Assembly (NCBI GenBank): GCA_039183635.1
Contig: JBCDBL010000083.1
Location: 1-19,568 of the forward strand
DNA length: 19,568 nt
Reading direction: 5' to 3'
Source of the DNA: JBCDBL01 sp039183635
GTDB lineage: Bacteria; Pseudomonadota; Alphaproteobacteria; Caulobacterales; Parvularculaceae
Within the stretch, counting starts at the first letter, position 1. Every line of letters starts with the position of its first letter. The notes beneath the pieces are model-generated. The model ran no database searches. It was not told the origin of the DNA and saw nothing but the letters and a program-made list of their open reading frames with translations. Both the position numbers and the translations under genes were made by a program. Of the stretch, positions 1-7,660 are shown piece by piece.

Positions 1-836
1 AGCATACATACTTCAGGCGATGGAACCATCAGCCGATACGCTGGCTCTTGGCCAGCGTCATTGCAAGCGTCGCCTTCATTGTCACGATGCAAAACGCCGA
101 TGCTCAAAATCTTCTAGGCAAGAAACATGATCCATTCGACGCCTTGCGCGGCGCCTATGTCGGCGAAGCACTCACAGAGCGTACGCCAGAAGCGGCGGAT
201 GTATCAGCGAGTTGGTTTGAAACCGACAAAGCGGATATTCGTTTCCTCTTCGATCAAAGCGGACCCGACCCGCTGTTGCGCTTCGCGCATGACCCTGAAG
301 TGTTCGTTTTGACGCCAACCCCCGGGCCGCGGGGCGATACGATTTACAAACTGGACGACGGCGCCGCAGTTCTTCGGCTGACGTCCCTTGGCGGCGTTAC
401 CGTTTACGCGCCGCCCCGCGCTGACGGCGAGGCGGCGTTCTTTGCAGGCGATGGTCCTGCTTTGGTTCTGCCCCATTTCACGGCGCGGCAGATTGAAGAC
501 CACGCCGTTCAGAACGCAGCCGAGGCTGGCGCGGCGATCGGAACATCAATCGCTTTTGAAGCGCCAACGGATCCGACTTGGTTCAAATACACCTCAAATG
601 CAGTTCTGGCGGACGCAATAGACGTAACCTCGCGCAGCCTTATCAAAATGGCGAACGAGGAAATTGCAGCATATCTTTTGCGCGAAAAGTTAAAGCGCGT
701 TGTGTTTCTGCAGGGGGACGCACGTCGCTTGCAATGGGACGGCCAAACTATAACCGTTACCTACAATCGGAACGCCGGGCCGGCAGGACGACCATCCTCG
801 TCTGAAATTCTGCTGTTTTTGGAACAAACTTTATAA
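1..836 (+). CDS. Secreted DUF4908-like protein of unknown function (5' end outside window)
   Basis: The frame is open from the left edge (codons in phase from base 3) to a TAA at 834-836. The only in-window start before the mature protein is a TTG at 48 with no Shine-Dalgarno. The in-frame residues before it (RRWNHQPIRWLLASV) continue into a hydrophobic stretch ending ADAQN, which together look like a signal peptide cleaved near ADA/QN. The true start is therefore probably left of the window. The mature part (about 240 residues) has phrases such as PLLRFAHDPEVFVLTPTPGP, RGDTIYKLDDG and VLRLTSLGGVTVY, which I recall from the alphaproteobacterial DUF4908 family. No enzymatic motif is visible. 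It is followed after a 38-base gap by another secreted protein on the same strand. The coding call is good; the family is from memory; function is unknown. Confidence 0.75.
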   Translation, partial: HTYFRRWNHQPIRWLLASVIASVAFIVTMQNADAQNLLGKKHDPFDALRGAYVGEALTERTPEAADVSASWFETDKADIRFLFDQSGPDPLLRFAHDPEVFVLTPTPGPRGDTIYKLDDGAAVLRLTSLGGVTVYAPPRADGEAAFFAGDGPALVLPHFTARQIEDHAVQNAAEAGAAIGTSIAFEAPTDPTWFKYTSNAVLADAIDVTSRSLIKMANEEIAAYLLREKLKRVVFLQGDARRLQWDGQTITVTYNRNAGPAGRPSSSEILLFLEQTL

Positions 837-874
837 CCAACCCATATTGCAAAGTGATAAAACGCACCGGCCAT

Positions 875-1315
875 ATGATCAAATACGTCGCATTTAGCAT
901 TCTTGCTTGTGCGACAGTGATTCTTGTTCGGCCAATGAACGCGTTTTCAGGAGACCTGGCGCGAGAGCGTCAGCGCGCCGCGGCTGAAACGATTTTAGCG
1001 GAAGAAATTTCGTATACAAATGAAGTTTGCGGCGCCGACATCGACAGCACCATAGATTGGGAGAGTTTCGAGGAGGCGGGTTTCGACAACGGTGAGAACG
1101 TCGCGGACGCTTGTGATGCGGGGTTGAGCGCGATTGAAGATATTTGTCGTTCCTCTAAGACTGGCCGAGACGGCGTGGCCTCAGAAATAAGCTCTTTTTC
1201 ATGCGCAGCAGGCTTAAACGCCGATGCGGACCTGTCGGCCGGAGTATTTTCTTACACGGCCGGAAACGACGGCTTTGACGCCGCGCGCGCGTACCTGGCA
1301 GCTCTGTTTGTCTAA
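875..1315 (+). CDS. Small secreted cysteine-containing protein of unknown function
   Basis: This is a 146-residue protein from ATG 875; an in-frame GTG at 854 would add seven residues. ATG 875 is preferred because it starts a clean signal peptide: MIK followed by a hydrophobic run, with possible cleavage after NAFSG. Neither start has a convincing ribosome site. The mature region carries four cysteines (in NEVCGAD, ADACDAG, EDICRSS and FSCAAG), compatible with two disulfide bonds in the periplasm. An IDWESF motif follows the first cysteine, and the C-terminus (AARAYLAALFV) looks helical. I believe similar CG-x-IDW-F proteins are widespread unnamed alphaproteobacterial exported proteins, but I cannot assign a family. 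It may be co-transcribed with the preceding DUF4908-like gene. It ends about 95 bases before a palindromic repeat that could end transcription. Confidence 0.65.
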   Translation: MIKYVAFSILACATVILVRPMNAFSGDLARERQRAAAETILAEEISYTNEVCGADIDSTIDWESFEEAGFDNGENVADACDAGLSAIEDICRSSKTGRDGVASEISSFSCAAGLNADADLSAGVFSYTAGNDGFDAARAYLAALFV

Positions 1316-1410
1316 CGCGCCCTCGCATCAACTGGAACCAGGACAGCGCTTTAAGTCATTGCTTGCGCGCGTTTGCCCAAGGCGCTGCCCGTATCTTCTT
1401 CGCCCCGGAA

Positions 1411-1520
1411 GCGCTATTAAAGCATTTCCAGGCCAAGTGTGTACGGTTGGCCGTCCGGAAATGCGAAAAAACAAAGACTGAAAGCGCCTCTCTGATTCCG
1501 ATTGAAGAAGAGACGCTTTA
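1411..1520. repeat. Composite intergenic palindromic repeat (RIME/mosaic-type), copy 1
   Basis: Two adjoining inverted repeats lie between convergent genes. The first has arms GCATTTCC (1422-1429) and GGAAATGC (1457-1464), enclosing a nested GGCCAA (1431-1436) and TTGGCC (1447-1452) pair, with outer GCGCT/AGCGC bases at 1411-1415 and 1483-1487. The second is an imperfect palindrome from GCGCCTCTC at 1484 to AGAGACGC ending at 1516. The pattern, including the AAGTGTGTACGG loop and GAAAAAACAAAGACT linker, matches extragenic palindromes I know from many alphaproteobacteria. The element can fold in RNA from either strand and could act as a bidirectional terminator or mRNA 3' stabiliser. The stop codon of the - strand PAS gene (1518-1520) lies at its right edge. 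Confidence 0.75.
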
Positions 1521-2567
1521 GGGCCGTAAGGCGGCCACGTTCGCCCCTTGAAAAACCAAACCCAGAACGCCCGGAGCATGACGTAAATTTATGATGCGGC
1601 CGGAGACAACTCTGTCGCCCCCATGTTTTGCGACAAGGCGCAAATGGTAAACTTGCACGGCCCGGGCGGGTTCCGCCAAAGCGTGATCGACGCTGTCATC
1701 GATCAAGTCTCTGTCTTCAATATTGACCAAATCACGGAACTGGCGTTTAGGCTCGGCGTTAAAATCAATCGACAACAAGTCTACAGCCGCGGGATTGGCG
1801 TACGTAATGGTTCCGGCCGTATCGAAACAAATGGTGAGATCGGACGTCTCCTCAACAATCGACCGATAACGTTGCTCTCGTGTTTCAGCCTCCCGCGTGC
1901 GGCTTTGCAGTTTTTGATATAGCTCGTCCTTTTTCAGCTTTACGCCATAGGCGGTTCGAATAGCGCCCTCGACATTAAAAGCCACAATCATCATCACCGT
2001 CATATATATGACGAGAACGAAGCCAATTGCGACTGTTATGAAAGACCCTTGGGTAAGGTAGTAAACCGTCAACGGAATAATAGCAGGACAAATGAAGCTG
2101 GCGGCTGCACGAAAGTAAGGGCCGTTCGACGACACCGCCGCGGAGGTCATTCCCGCAATGACAAAGGCGATAAACGTATGCTGAAGAGGCATCGCGCCTT
2201 CAGGCAAAAGTAAAATAGCGCAGCCCCACAACACGCCGGTCGTTGTCGCCAGTGCAACGCATTTGTTATTAAACCGCCGCGCTTGTTCAACAGACATACC
2301 CGCATGGTGGACAATTGCAAATGCAAAGCGCGCCACTGTCGCCACAGCAAGCAAAGCCCCCCACATCAGAAGGTGAGCGGCGTTCGAAGTCGACCAAAGA
2401 ATGACCATCACGAGCGTGCCGTTCATGACGTGGCCGATAACGACGGGCCAGGAATTCTTTGCAAGAAGATTAGCGCGTTCGACCTCAAAGGCCTCCGTCG
2501 CAACAAGCGGCGCCTGGTTGTCCTGAACACGCAAAATGCGCGCAAAATTGGTGCCAAATTTGACCAT
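1518..2567 (-). CDS. Membrane PAS-domain sensor protein without output domain
   Basis: A 349-residue protein from ATG 2567, preferred over an in-frame ATG at 2609 because GAGAGG lies just upstream of 2567 and nothing like a ribosome site precedes 2609. About six hydrophobic helices (from WPVVIGHVMNG to MTVMMIVAFNV) form a membrane sensor region, followed by a charged, probably coiled-coil linker (KLKKDELYQKLQSRTREAE) and one PAS domain (YRSIVEETSDLTICFDTAG onward, including ITYANPAA). The protein stops immediately after the PAS strand GLVFQGANVA, exactly where a GGDEF, EAL or histidine kinase domain would normally begin. The stop codon TAA is at the edge of the palindromic repeat, so truncation by repeat insertion is plausible. 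It lies downstream of dapF on the same strand with a 97-base gap. The architecture is confident; signal and partner are unknown. Confidence 0.75.
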   Translation of the reverse strand: MVKFGTNFARILRVQDNQAPLVATEAFEVERANLLAKNSWPVVIGHVMNGTLVMVILWSTSNAAHLLMWGALLAVATVARFAFAIVHHAGMSVEQARRFNNKCVALATTTGVLWGCAILLLPEGAMPLQHTFIAFVIAGMTSAAVSSNGPYFRAAASFICPAIIPLTVYYLTQGSFITVAIGFVLVIYMTVMMIVAFNVEGAIRTAYGVKLKKDELYQKLQSRTREAETREQRYRSIVEETSDLTICFDTAGTITYANPAAVDLLSIDFNAEPKRQFRDLVNIEDRDLIDDSVDHALAEPARAVQVYHLRLVAKHGGDRVVSGRIINLRHAPGVLGLVFQGANVAALRP

Positions 2568-2664
2568 TCGCCTCTCTCGAAGAACAATCTCCAAAACGAC
2601 GGGCGTCATTTCGCGATTCTACGCGAACAACAAAACATTGATGTTGAAAGGTGATTTGAAAGAT

Positions 2665-3552
2665 TTACGATACGCCTAACACGCCGTCGAATTCGAAGGC
2701 GATATCGCCCGTCATGTAGACCCGGCCGTCTTCACGCCATTCTATATCAAGCTCGCCCCCATCCAGGGCGACGACGGCGCGCCGGTCGGCGAGACGCCGT
2801 CTTACCGCAGCGACAAGCGTCGCGCAGGCGCCCGTCCCGCAGGCTTTCGTAATCCCTGCCCCGCGCTCCCACACACGCAAGCGTATCGCCTCCCGGCTTT
2901 GCACCTCGGCGATTTCCACATTGGTGCGTTCGGGAAAAAGAGGATGATTCTCCACCATGGGCCCGAACCGCTCCAGCGCATGGGCCTCGGCGTCCTCGAC
3001 AAAAAAAATGCAATGGGGGTTGCCCATGCTCACCGCCGAAGGGCCCCACAAGACCGGATTGTCGATGGGGCCAAGCTTAACATCTATGAAACGCGTGTCC
3101 TCGAAGGGCTCTGACAGAGGAATGCTGGCCCAATCCAACCGGGGGGGTCCCATGTCTACGGTGACCCGCTGAGCGCCGGCGCGCACCGCGCAGAGCGTCT
3201 CGGCGGATGTGCGGATCGCCGCAGTGTCTCGCCCCGCCTCTTCCAGTAAAAGCCAGCCGACACAACGCGCAGCATTCCCGCAGGCCGCCACCTCGCCGCC
3301 ATCGGCGTTCCAAATGCGCATAAAAGCATCTGCGCCGGAAAAATCAGCTTCGATGGCGACCACCTGGTCGCAGCCAATCCCATGATCACGATCGGCGATC
3401 GCACGCGCGTCGTCCTCAGACACCGAAGCTGTGGTCTGACGCAGATCCAAAACGACGAAATCGTTGCCAAGGCCGTTCATTTTTCGGAACGGCAGGCCTG
3501 ACAACGTCGGCGACAGGTTCAGCGTCACATGATCCGAAGAGGCGGTCGGCAT
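2665..3552 (-). CDS. dapF: Diaminopimelate epimerase
   Basis: DapF interconverts LL- and meso-diaminopimelate in the cytoplasm, the step before lysine and peptidoglycan cross-link synthesis. The 295-residue protein has the family's usual two-half structure: FRKMNGLGNDFVV near the start (residues 22-34), the first catalytic cysteine in ACGNAARC (Cys91), SMGNPHC near 175-181, ERGAGITKACGTGACA with the second catalytic cysteine (Cys238), and a TGDIAFEF end. Both cysteines of the pair are present, so the enzyme should be active. The ATG at 3552 is preceded by GAGAGCGAAG, a usable ribosome site, and directly abuts the stop of a doubtful small ORF. A PAS sensor gene follows on the same strand. Assignment is secure. 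Confidence 0.97.
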   Translation of the reverse strand: MPTASSDHVTLNLSPTLSGLPFRKMNGLGNDFVVLDLRQTTASVSEDDARAIADRDHGIGCDQVVAIEADFSGADAFMRIWNADGGEVAACGNAARCVGWLLLEEAGRDTAAIRTSAETLCAVRAGAQRVTVDMGPPRLDWASIPLSEPFEDTRFIDVKLGPIDNPVLWGPSAVSMGNPHCIFFVEDAEAHALERFGPMVENHPLFPERTNVEIAEVQSREAIRLRVWERGAGITKACGTGACATLVAAVRRRLADRRAVVALDGGELDIEWREDGRVYMTGDIAFEFDGVLGVS

Positions 3553-3798
3553 TTACTTCGCTCTCAAAACTTGGTCGATTAAACATAGCACATGCCCATT
3601 GCGGGCCGCGACGTCAACGCCAGCGCGGTATAAGACAGGATTAAAGGCTTTATGAAAACAGCGCTCGCCGCCACAGGCCGACTCGCCGCTGCGCAGAGCG
3701 AAGCTGAGGTTTTTAGACAAGTCGGCGCCCTTCACACCAACATCAGACATAGTCGGCTGAAACGATGTTTTGCAGACGCGCACCGTAACAGCGCACAT
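3553..3798 (-). CDS. Doubtful small ORF abutting dapF
   Basis: An 81-codon frame whose TAA stop (3553-3555) touches the dapF ATG with no spacer, an arrangement that would allow translational coupling. The predicted product (starting MCAVTVRVCKTSF, ending CLIDQVLRAK) has no signal peptide, membrane helix or family motif I recognise, and no clear ribosome site precedes its ATG. A second in-frame ATG (MSDVGVKGADLS) is possible. The region may simply be the dapF 5' leader and promoter. It is listed because the junction is exact; I would not rely on it being a gene. Confidence 0.18.
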   Translation of the reverse strand: MCAVTVRVCKTSFQPTMSDVGVKGADLSKNLSFALRSGESACGGERCFHKAFNPVLYRAGVDVAARNGHVLCLIDQVLRAK

Positions 3799-3801
3799 GT
3801 T

Positions 3802-3872
3802 GCCTCGCGGATACCCCGACGCGGGGATCGAAAACCTCTGAGGCGACGGGCGCTTGGAGGAAAACCACCCGT
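3802..3872 (+). promoter_or_regulatory. Two possible stem-loops in the leader of the protease gene
   Basis: The 376 bases between dapF (3552) and the protease ATG (3929) hold no confident gene. Near the protease there are two potential hairpins: GCCTC (3802-3806) pairs with GAGGC (3840-3844) around an inner CCCCG-acg-CGGGG hairpin (3814-3826), and ACGGG (3846-3850) pairs with CCCGT (3868-3872). The second would put the GGAGG ribosome site of the upstream short ORF (3856-3860) in its loop. This could be a translational control element, but the stems are short and no known riboswitch is recognised. Confidence 0.25.
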
Positions 3873-3927
3873 GACAATCCTAAATGTCAGAGACAGCGGA
3901 TGGGTCAAAAGCCGGGGAACGCCGTGA
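3871..3927 (+). CDS. Possible 18-codon leader peptide upstream of the protease
   Basis: GTG 3871 lies 10 bases after a strong GGAGG (3856-3860) and opens a frame of 18 codons (product MTILNVRDSGWVKSRGTP) ending at TGA 3925-3927. One base later comes the ATG of the protease lipoprotein (TGATATG), so ribosomes finishing the short frame could restart on the protease. The codons are not enriched for one amino acid, so a classic attenuation leader is not indicated. The GGAGG could instead be chance. Evidence is sequence geometry only. Confidence 0.3.
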   Translation: MTILNVRDSGWVKSRGTP

Positions 3928-3928
3928 T

Positions 3929-6058
3929 ATGAAAAAAACACTAGCCGCGGCCATTATGGCCGGCCTCTCGGCCGCCTGCGCGCCTGACGCGAATACGACA
4001 GATAAGGACGAACAGATGGCGAGCGACCCGTACCTGTGGCTTGAGGACGTAGACAGCGAACGCGCCCTCAATTGGGTGCGCGGCGAAAACGAGCGTACGC
4101 TAAACGTCTTGCAAAGCGACCCGCAATACGAGGCGCTGTATGCTGAGGCGCTGGCGATCCTCGCCTCCGACGAGCGTATCCCCTACGGAAAAATAAGCGG
4201 CGGCCGCGTCTATAATTTTTGGCGAGACGACACCCACGTGCGGGGGATTTGGCGCCGCGCGCCGCTTGCATCCTACCTCAACGGCGCGCCGTCCTGGGAG
4301 ACTTTGCTCGACATTGACGCCTTGGCGAGCGCGGAGAACGAAAACTGGGTCTGGGGCGGCGCCGACTGCCTGCCCCCCGACGATGACAAATGCCTTATCT
4401 TGCTCTCCCGGGGCGGTACGGATGCAAAAGTTGCGCGTGAGTTCTCCCTGACCGACAAAGCCTTTGTCGCAGATGGGTTCGCCGCGCCAGAAGCGAAGTC
4501 CTGGACGGCATGGCTCGACGGCGACACGCTTCTTATCGCAACCGACTGGGGGGAAGGCTCCCTTACGACTTCGGGGTATCCGCGTATTGTCAAACGCTGG
4601 CGGCGCGGAACGCCCTTAAACACCGCGGAAACCGTTTTTGAGGGTGAAACATCGGACGTCTGGGCCTTGCCGACGGTTAAACACGCCGCAGACGGTGCTT
4701 ACGCGTTCATCATCCGTGGGCTTAGCTTTTTCGAATCCGAGACGTTTCCTATGGGCCCTGAGGGCGTTGCAGCGTCTTTGCCGCTGCCGCGCCATACGGA
4801 GTTTAAAGGCGCAGCCGACGGCAAGGCGTTTTTTGTTTTAAACGAAGATTGGAGCCACCAGGGAACGGATCACCCCAAAGGCGCGCTTGTCGCATATGAC
4901 CTTAACAGCGGCGCCGCAGAACTCGTCTTTGCGCCGAAATACCGCCAATCGATCGCTGAGGCGGCGCTGGCCAAATCCGACGTGTTTATAGAGTTGCTCG
5001 ATGTCGTCGTTGGCAAAGCCCTCCGTCTGCGGCGCAGTCCAGACGGCTGGGTGGCGCAAGAAGTCCCGCTGCCGGATAATGGCGTCGTATCCTTGGTCTC
5101 AGCGTCCGGCGACCGCAACGAAGTCCTTCTGTCCTTTGAAAGTCCTATCGTTCCCGACAGGCTGATCCATGTGTCGGAGGACAACGCCGTCCGGACCGTA
5201 GACGCAGTTCCTGATTTTTACGACGCATCAGATGTCGCTGTAGAACAGCGCTTCGCGCGCAGCGCCGACGGGACCGAGGTCCCCTATTTCGTCATGGGAC
5301 GCCGCGGCGTGCTGGCGTCCGGCGGCGCGCCGACGATACAATACGGCTACGGTGGATTTTTGATCCCCATTTTGCCTAACTACCTCACCACTCCGGGCCG
5401 CCCCCAGGACGGCGCGCTCGCCGGCAAGATGTGGATCAGCCGCGGCGGCGTTCTGGCGCTTGCCAATATCCGCGGCGGCGGAGAGTTCGGCCCAGGCTGG
5501 CATGCAGCAGCGCTCAAAGAAAACCGGCAACGCGCCTTTGATGACTTTTTCGCTGTTTCAGAAGCCCTCATCGACACAGGCCTCGCCGCGCCCGACAAGC
5601 TCGGCGCCATCGGCCGGTCGAACGGCGGTCTGTTAATGGGTGCGGCGCTGACCCAGCGACCGGAGCTTTATAAGGCGCTCGACATCGGCGTGCCGTTGCT
5701 CGACATGCTGCGTTATCACAAGCTTTTGGCGGGAGCGAGCTGGGTCGGCGAATATGGCGATCCGGACGTTCGGGAAGAGCGCGCCTTCCTTGAGGCGTAT
5801 TCGCCCTATCAGAAACTGGAAGCCGGCAAGCCCTACCCGCGGGTGTTTTTCTACACCTCCACCAAAGACGACCGGGTGCATCCGGGCCATGCCCGCAAAG
5901 CCGCAGCAAAGTTAAACGATCTGGGGTATGAGACGTATTACTATGAAAATATAGAAGGCGGCCATGGCGGCACAGCGAACCAGGAACAACTCGCCATGCG
6001 CACCGCGCTGGAGTATGTCTATTTCATGCGTGAACTGATGGGTGAGGCGGCGCCTTGA
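3929..6058 (+). CDS. Prolyl oligopeptidase family serine protease, exported (probable lipoprotein)
   Basis: An S9 family peptidase of 709 residues from ATG 3929. An upstream in-frame ATG at 3884 lacks a ribosome site, whereas 3929 begins a typical export signal (MKKTLAAAIMAGLSAACAPD) and has GGGGA upstream. The cysteine at the end of the signal suggests a lipoprotein, although the lipobox (SAAC) is not ideal. The N-terminal part (DPYLWLEDVDSERALNWV onward) is the beta-propeller gate. The C-terminal alpha/beta-hydrolase carries the nucleophile in GRSNGG (Ser564), the acid in TKDDRVHPGHARK (Asp647/648) and the histidine in EGGHGG (His679). It would cut short proline-containing peptides outside the cytoplasm. 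The Glu/Asp-type symporter 62 bases downstream suggests a peptide-use role (inference). Confidence 0.93.
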   Translation: MKKTLAAAIMAGLSAACAPDANTTDKDEQMASDPYLWLEDVDSERALNWVRGENERTLNVLQSDPQYEALYAEALAILASDERIPYGKISGGRVYNFWRDDTHVRGIWRRAPLASYLNGAPSWETLLDIDALASAENENWVWGGADCLPPDDDKCLILLSRGGTDAKVAREFSLTDKAFVADGFAAPEAKSWTAWLDGDTLLIATDWGEGSLTTSGYPRIVKRWRRGTPLNTAETVFEGETSDVWALPTVKHAADGAYAFIIRGLSFFESETFPMGPEGVAASLPLPRHTEFKGAADGKAFFVLNEDWSHQGTDHPKGALVAYDLNSGAAELVFAPKYRQSIAEAALAKSDVFIELLDVVVGKALRLRRSPDGWVAQEVPLPDNGVVSLVSASGDRNEVLLSFESPIVPDRLIHVSEDNAVRTVDAVPDFYDASDVAVEQRFARSADGTEVPYFVMGRRGVLASGGAPTIQYGYGGFLIPILPNYLTTPGRPQDGALAGKMWISRGGVLALANIRGGGEFGPGWHAAALKENRQRAFDDFFAVSEALIDTGLAAPDKLGAIGRSNGGLLMGAALTQRPELYKALDIGVPLLDMLRYHKLLAGASWVGEYGDPDVREERAFLEAYSPYQKLEAGKPYPRVFFYTSTKDDRVHPGHARKAAAKLNDLGYETYYYENIEGGHGGTANQEQLAMRTALEYVYFMRELMGEAAP

Positions 6059-6120
6059 TCGACGCAAAAAGACGCTGAGAAACAATTGATGCTTGATACG
6101 ATGCATAAGGGGATTGCTTC

Positions 6121-7422
6121 ATGATTGCTTACGCCTACTGGGGACTGACGCTTCTTGTTTTCGCCATCCTGTACGCCCTTGGGACGCGCTGGAAAATGAA
6201 ATTATGGGCCAGGGTCGTCATCGCCCTGTCTCTGGGTGCGGTCATCGGCTACGCTTTCGGGCCCGTCGCTGAGCAGTCGAAATGGATCGGCGACCTTTTC
6301 GTTCGTCTGATCAGAATGCTTGTGGTGCCGCTGATCTTCACCACGATCGTCGCCGGCATTTACGCCATGGGCGACCCCAAAAGGCTCGGATCGATCGGCA
6401 TTAAGGCGATACTTCTCTACATGGTCACGACCTTTGTCGCCATCGTCATCGGCCTTGGTCTCGGTACAGCGTTCCAGCCGGGCGCCGGCGTTGAACTCGC
6501 CGGCGTCGAGCCGGAGTTTTTGAACCTGGAGACCCCAAGCGTCATGGAACGTTTGTTCGGCATCGTGCCGACAAACCCTGTGGAAGCCCTCGCCCAAGGG
6601 GCTGTGCTGCCGATCATTTTCTTCTCGCTGTTGTTCGGCGTCGGGGTCGTTATGGCCGGCGACGAAGGCCGCCCCATCGGGCAGGTCATCACATCCGCCG
6701 CCGAAGCGGTGTTGAAAGTCGCCCACATCGTGATGGAGATCGCGCCCTTCGGCGTCTACGCCCTTGTCGCCTGGGTCGCGGGCGTAATGGGGCCGGAGGC
6801 GCTGCAAAACCTCTTTAAACTGATGGTTCTTGTCTATACGGGCTGTTTCGCCCATATGATTTTAACCTATGGCGGCCTTGTGCGCTTCGTTTTAGGCCTA
6901 CCCATCGTACGGTTCTTCCGCGGCGTTCTCGACGCCCAGGCGGTGGCGTTCTCCACATCCTCCAGCGCGGCGACCCTGCCGGTGACTCTGACGGTGGTGG
7001 AGGAGAATCTCGGCGTGAAGAACACGGTCGCCTCCTCAGTCCTGCCCATCGGCGCGACCATCAACATGGACGGCACGGCGCTCTACCTCGGCATCGTCAC
7101 AATGTTCGCGGTGCAGATATTCGGCATCGACCTCAGCGCATTCGACTATCTGATGATTGCGCTCACCGTAACGCTCGCCTCCATCGGAACGGCTGCGGTG
7201 CCTTCCGCGGGGCTGTTTTTGCTCGCCACCGTGCTTACGGTCGTCGGCATCAACGAAGCGCAAACCGCCCTCATCGTCGGGTTCATCCTGCCTTTTGACC
7301 GGCCTTTGGATATGATGCGCACCACCGTCAACGTCACCGGCGACGCCGCGGTCGCCACCGCCGTCGGCAAGTGGGAAGGCGAGCTTGACGAGGAAACATT
7401 CCGCCGCGTCAACAAAGCCTAG
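6121..7422 (+). CDS. Dicarboxylate/amino acid:cation symporter (GltP/DctA family)
   Basis: An inner-membrane secondary transporter of the DAACS family, 433 residues, with about eight hydrophobic segments. The transport core is intact: serine-rich hairpin 1 SSSAATLP (280-287), the NMDG of TM7 (315-318), hairpin 2 AVPSAG (359-364), and the TM8 motif with Asp397, Arg400, Asn404 and Asp408 in PLDMMRTTVNVTGDA. In the archaeal homologue GltPh the equivalents of Asp397, Arg400 and Asn404 bind aspartate; Arg400 favours an acidic amino acid or C4-dicarboxylate over a neutral substrate. The ATG has AAGGGG eight bases upstream. It follows the S9 protease gene and may share its transcript. Its TAG stop lies at the left edge of a palindromic repeat. 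Exact substrate and coupling ion are not decidable from sequence. Confidence 0.93.
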   Translation: MIAYAYWGLTLLVFAILYALGTRWKMKLWARVVIALSLGAVIGYAFGPVAEQSKWIGDLFVRLIRMLVVPLIFTTIVAGIYAMGDPKRLGSIGIKAILLYMVTTFVAIVIGLGLGTAFQPGAGVELAGVEPEFLNLETPSVMERLFGIVPTNPVEALAQGAVLPIIFFSLLFGVGVVMAGDEGRPIGQVITSAAEAVLKVAHIVMEIAPFGVYALVAWVAGVMGPEALQNLFKLMVLVYTGCFAHMILTYGGLVRFVLGLPIVRFFRGVLDAQAVAFSTSSSAATLPVTLTVVEENLGVKNTVASSVLPIGATINMDGTALYLGIVTMFAVQIFGIDLSAFDYLMIALTVTLASIGTAAVPSAGLFLLATVLTVVGINEAQTALIVGFILPFDRPLDMMRTTVNVTGDAAVATAVGKWEGELDEETFRRVNKA

Positions 7423-7522
7423 ACCACGTTTACAATTCTTCGAATCGTAAATGCGGTCTAAGTTTATGTTTTGACGCGCATTTTATTCACAAAACCGGTT
7501 CCCGCTTTTGTGAATGCGCTCT
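7421..7522. repeat. Tandem pair of intergenic palindromes (RIME/mosaic-type), copy 2
   Basis: Two hairpins follow the symporter gene directly. The first runs from AGACCACG at 7421 to GCGGTCT ending at 7459, with inner arms TTTAC/GTAAA and ATTC-ttc-GAAT. The second runs from GCGCATT at 7476 to AATGCGC ending at 7519, with CACAAAA/TTTTGTG arms around CCGGTTCCC; the left arm has a five-base bulge (TTATT). The GCGCATT...CCGGTTCCC...GAATGCGCTCTAA layout is a well-known alphaproteobacterial extragenic palindrome. Bases of the symporter TAG stop (7420-7422) are part of the first arm. It may end transcription or protect the mRNA 3' end. The rest of 7523-7660 shows nothing I recognise. Confidence 0.75.
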
Positions 7523-7660
7523 AATCATCGCCTTTAATGTAAGGCGTGCGTCAGGGGCGACGGTCAAACGGGCGCCCTCCTGCAAAACGCGCCGCAAAGT
7601 GGTCCGCAACGCCTAATGACGGCGTACCTGATCTAAAGTTTATTTGCAGGGATTTCAGGT

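Noticed and set aside
2283..2654. A 123-codon + strand frame over the 5' part of the PAS gene
   Set aside because: The product is low in hydrophobic structure and rich in H, R and N; the - strand frame has clear membrane helices.
3652..3927. A 91-codon + strand frame starting at ATG 3652 that includes the short leader ORF
   Set aside because: The upstream part is arginine-rich, has no ribosome site and lies opposite another doubtful frame; only the final 18 codons have a strong ribosome site, so only those are listed.
6202..6855. A 217-codon open frame on the - strand inside the symporter gene
   Set aside because: The product is dominated by D, H and R from antisense reading; the + strand symporter is unmistakable.
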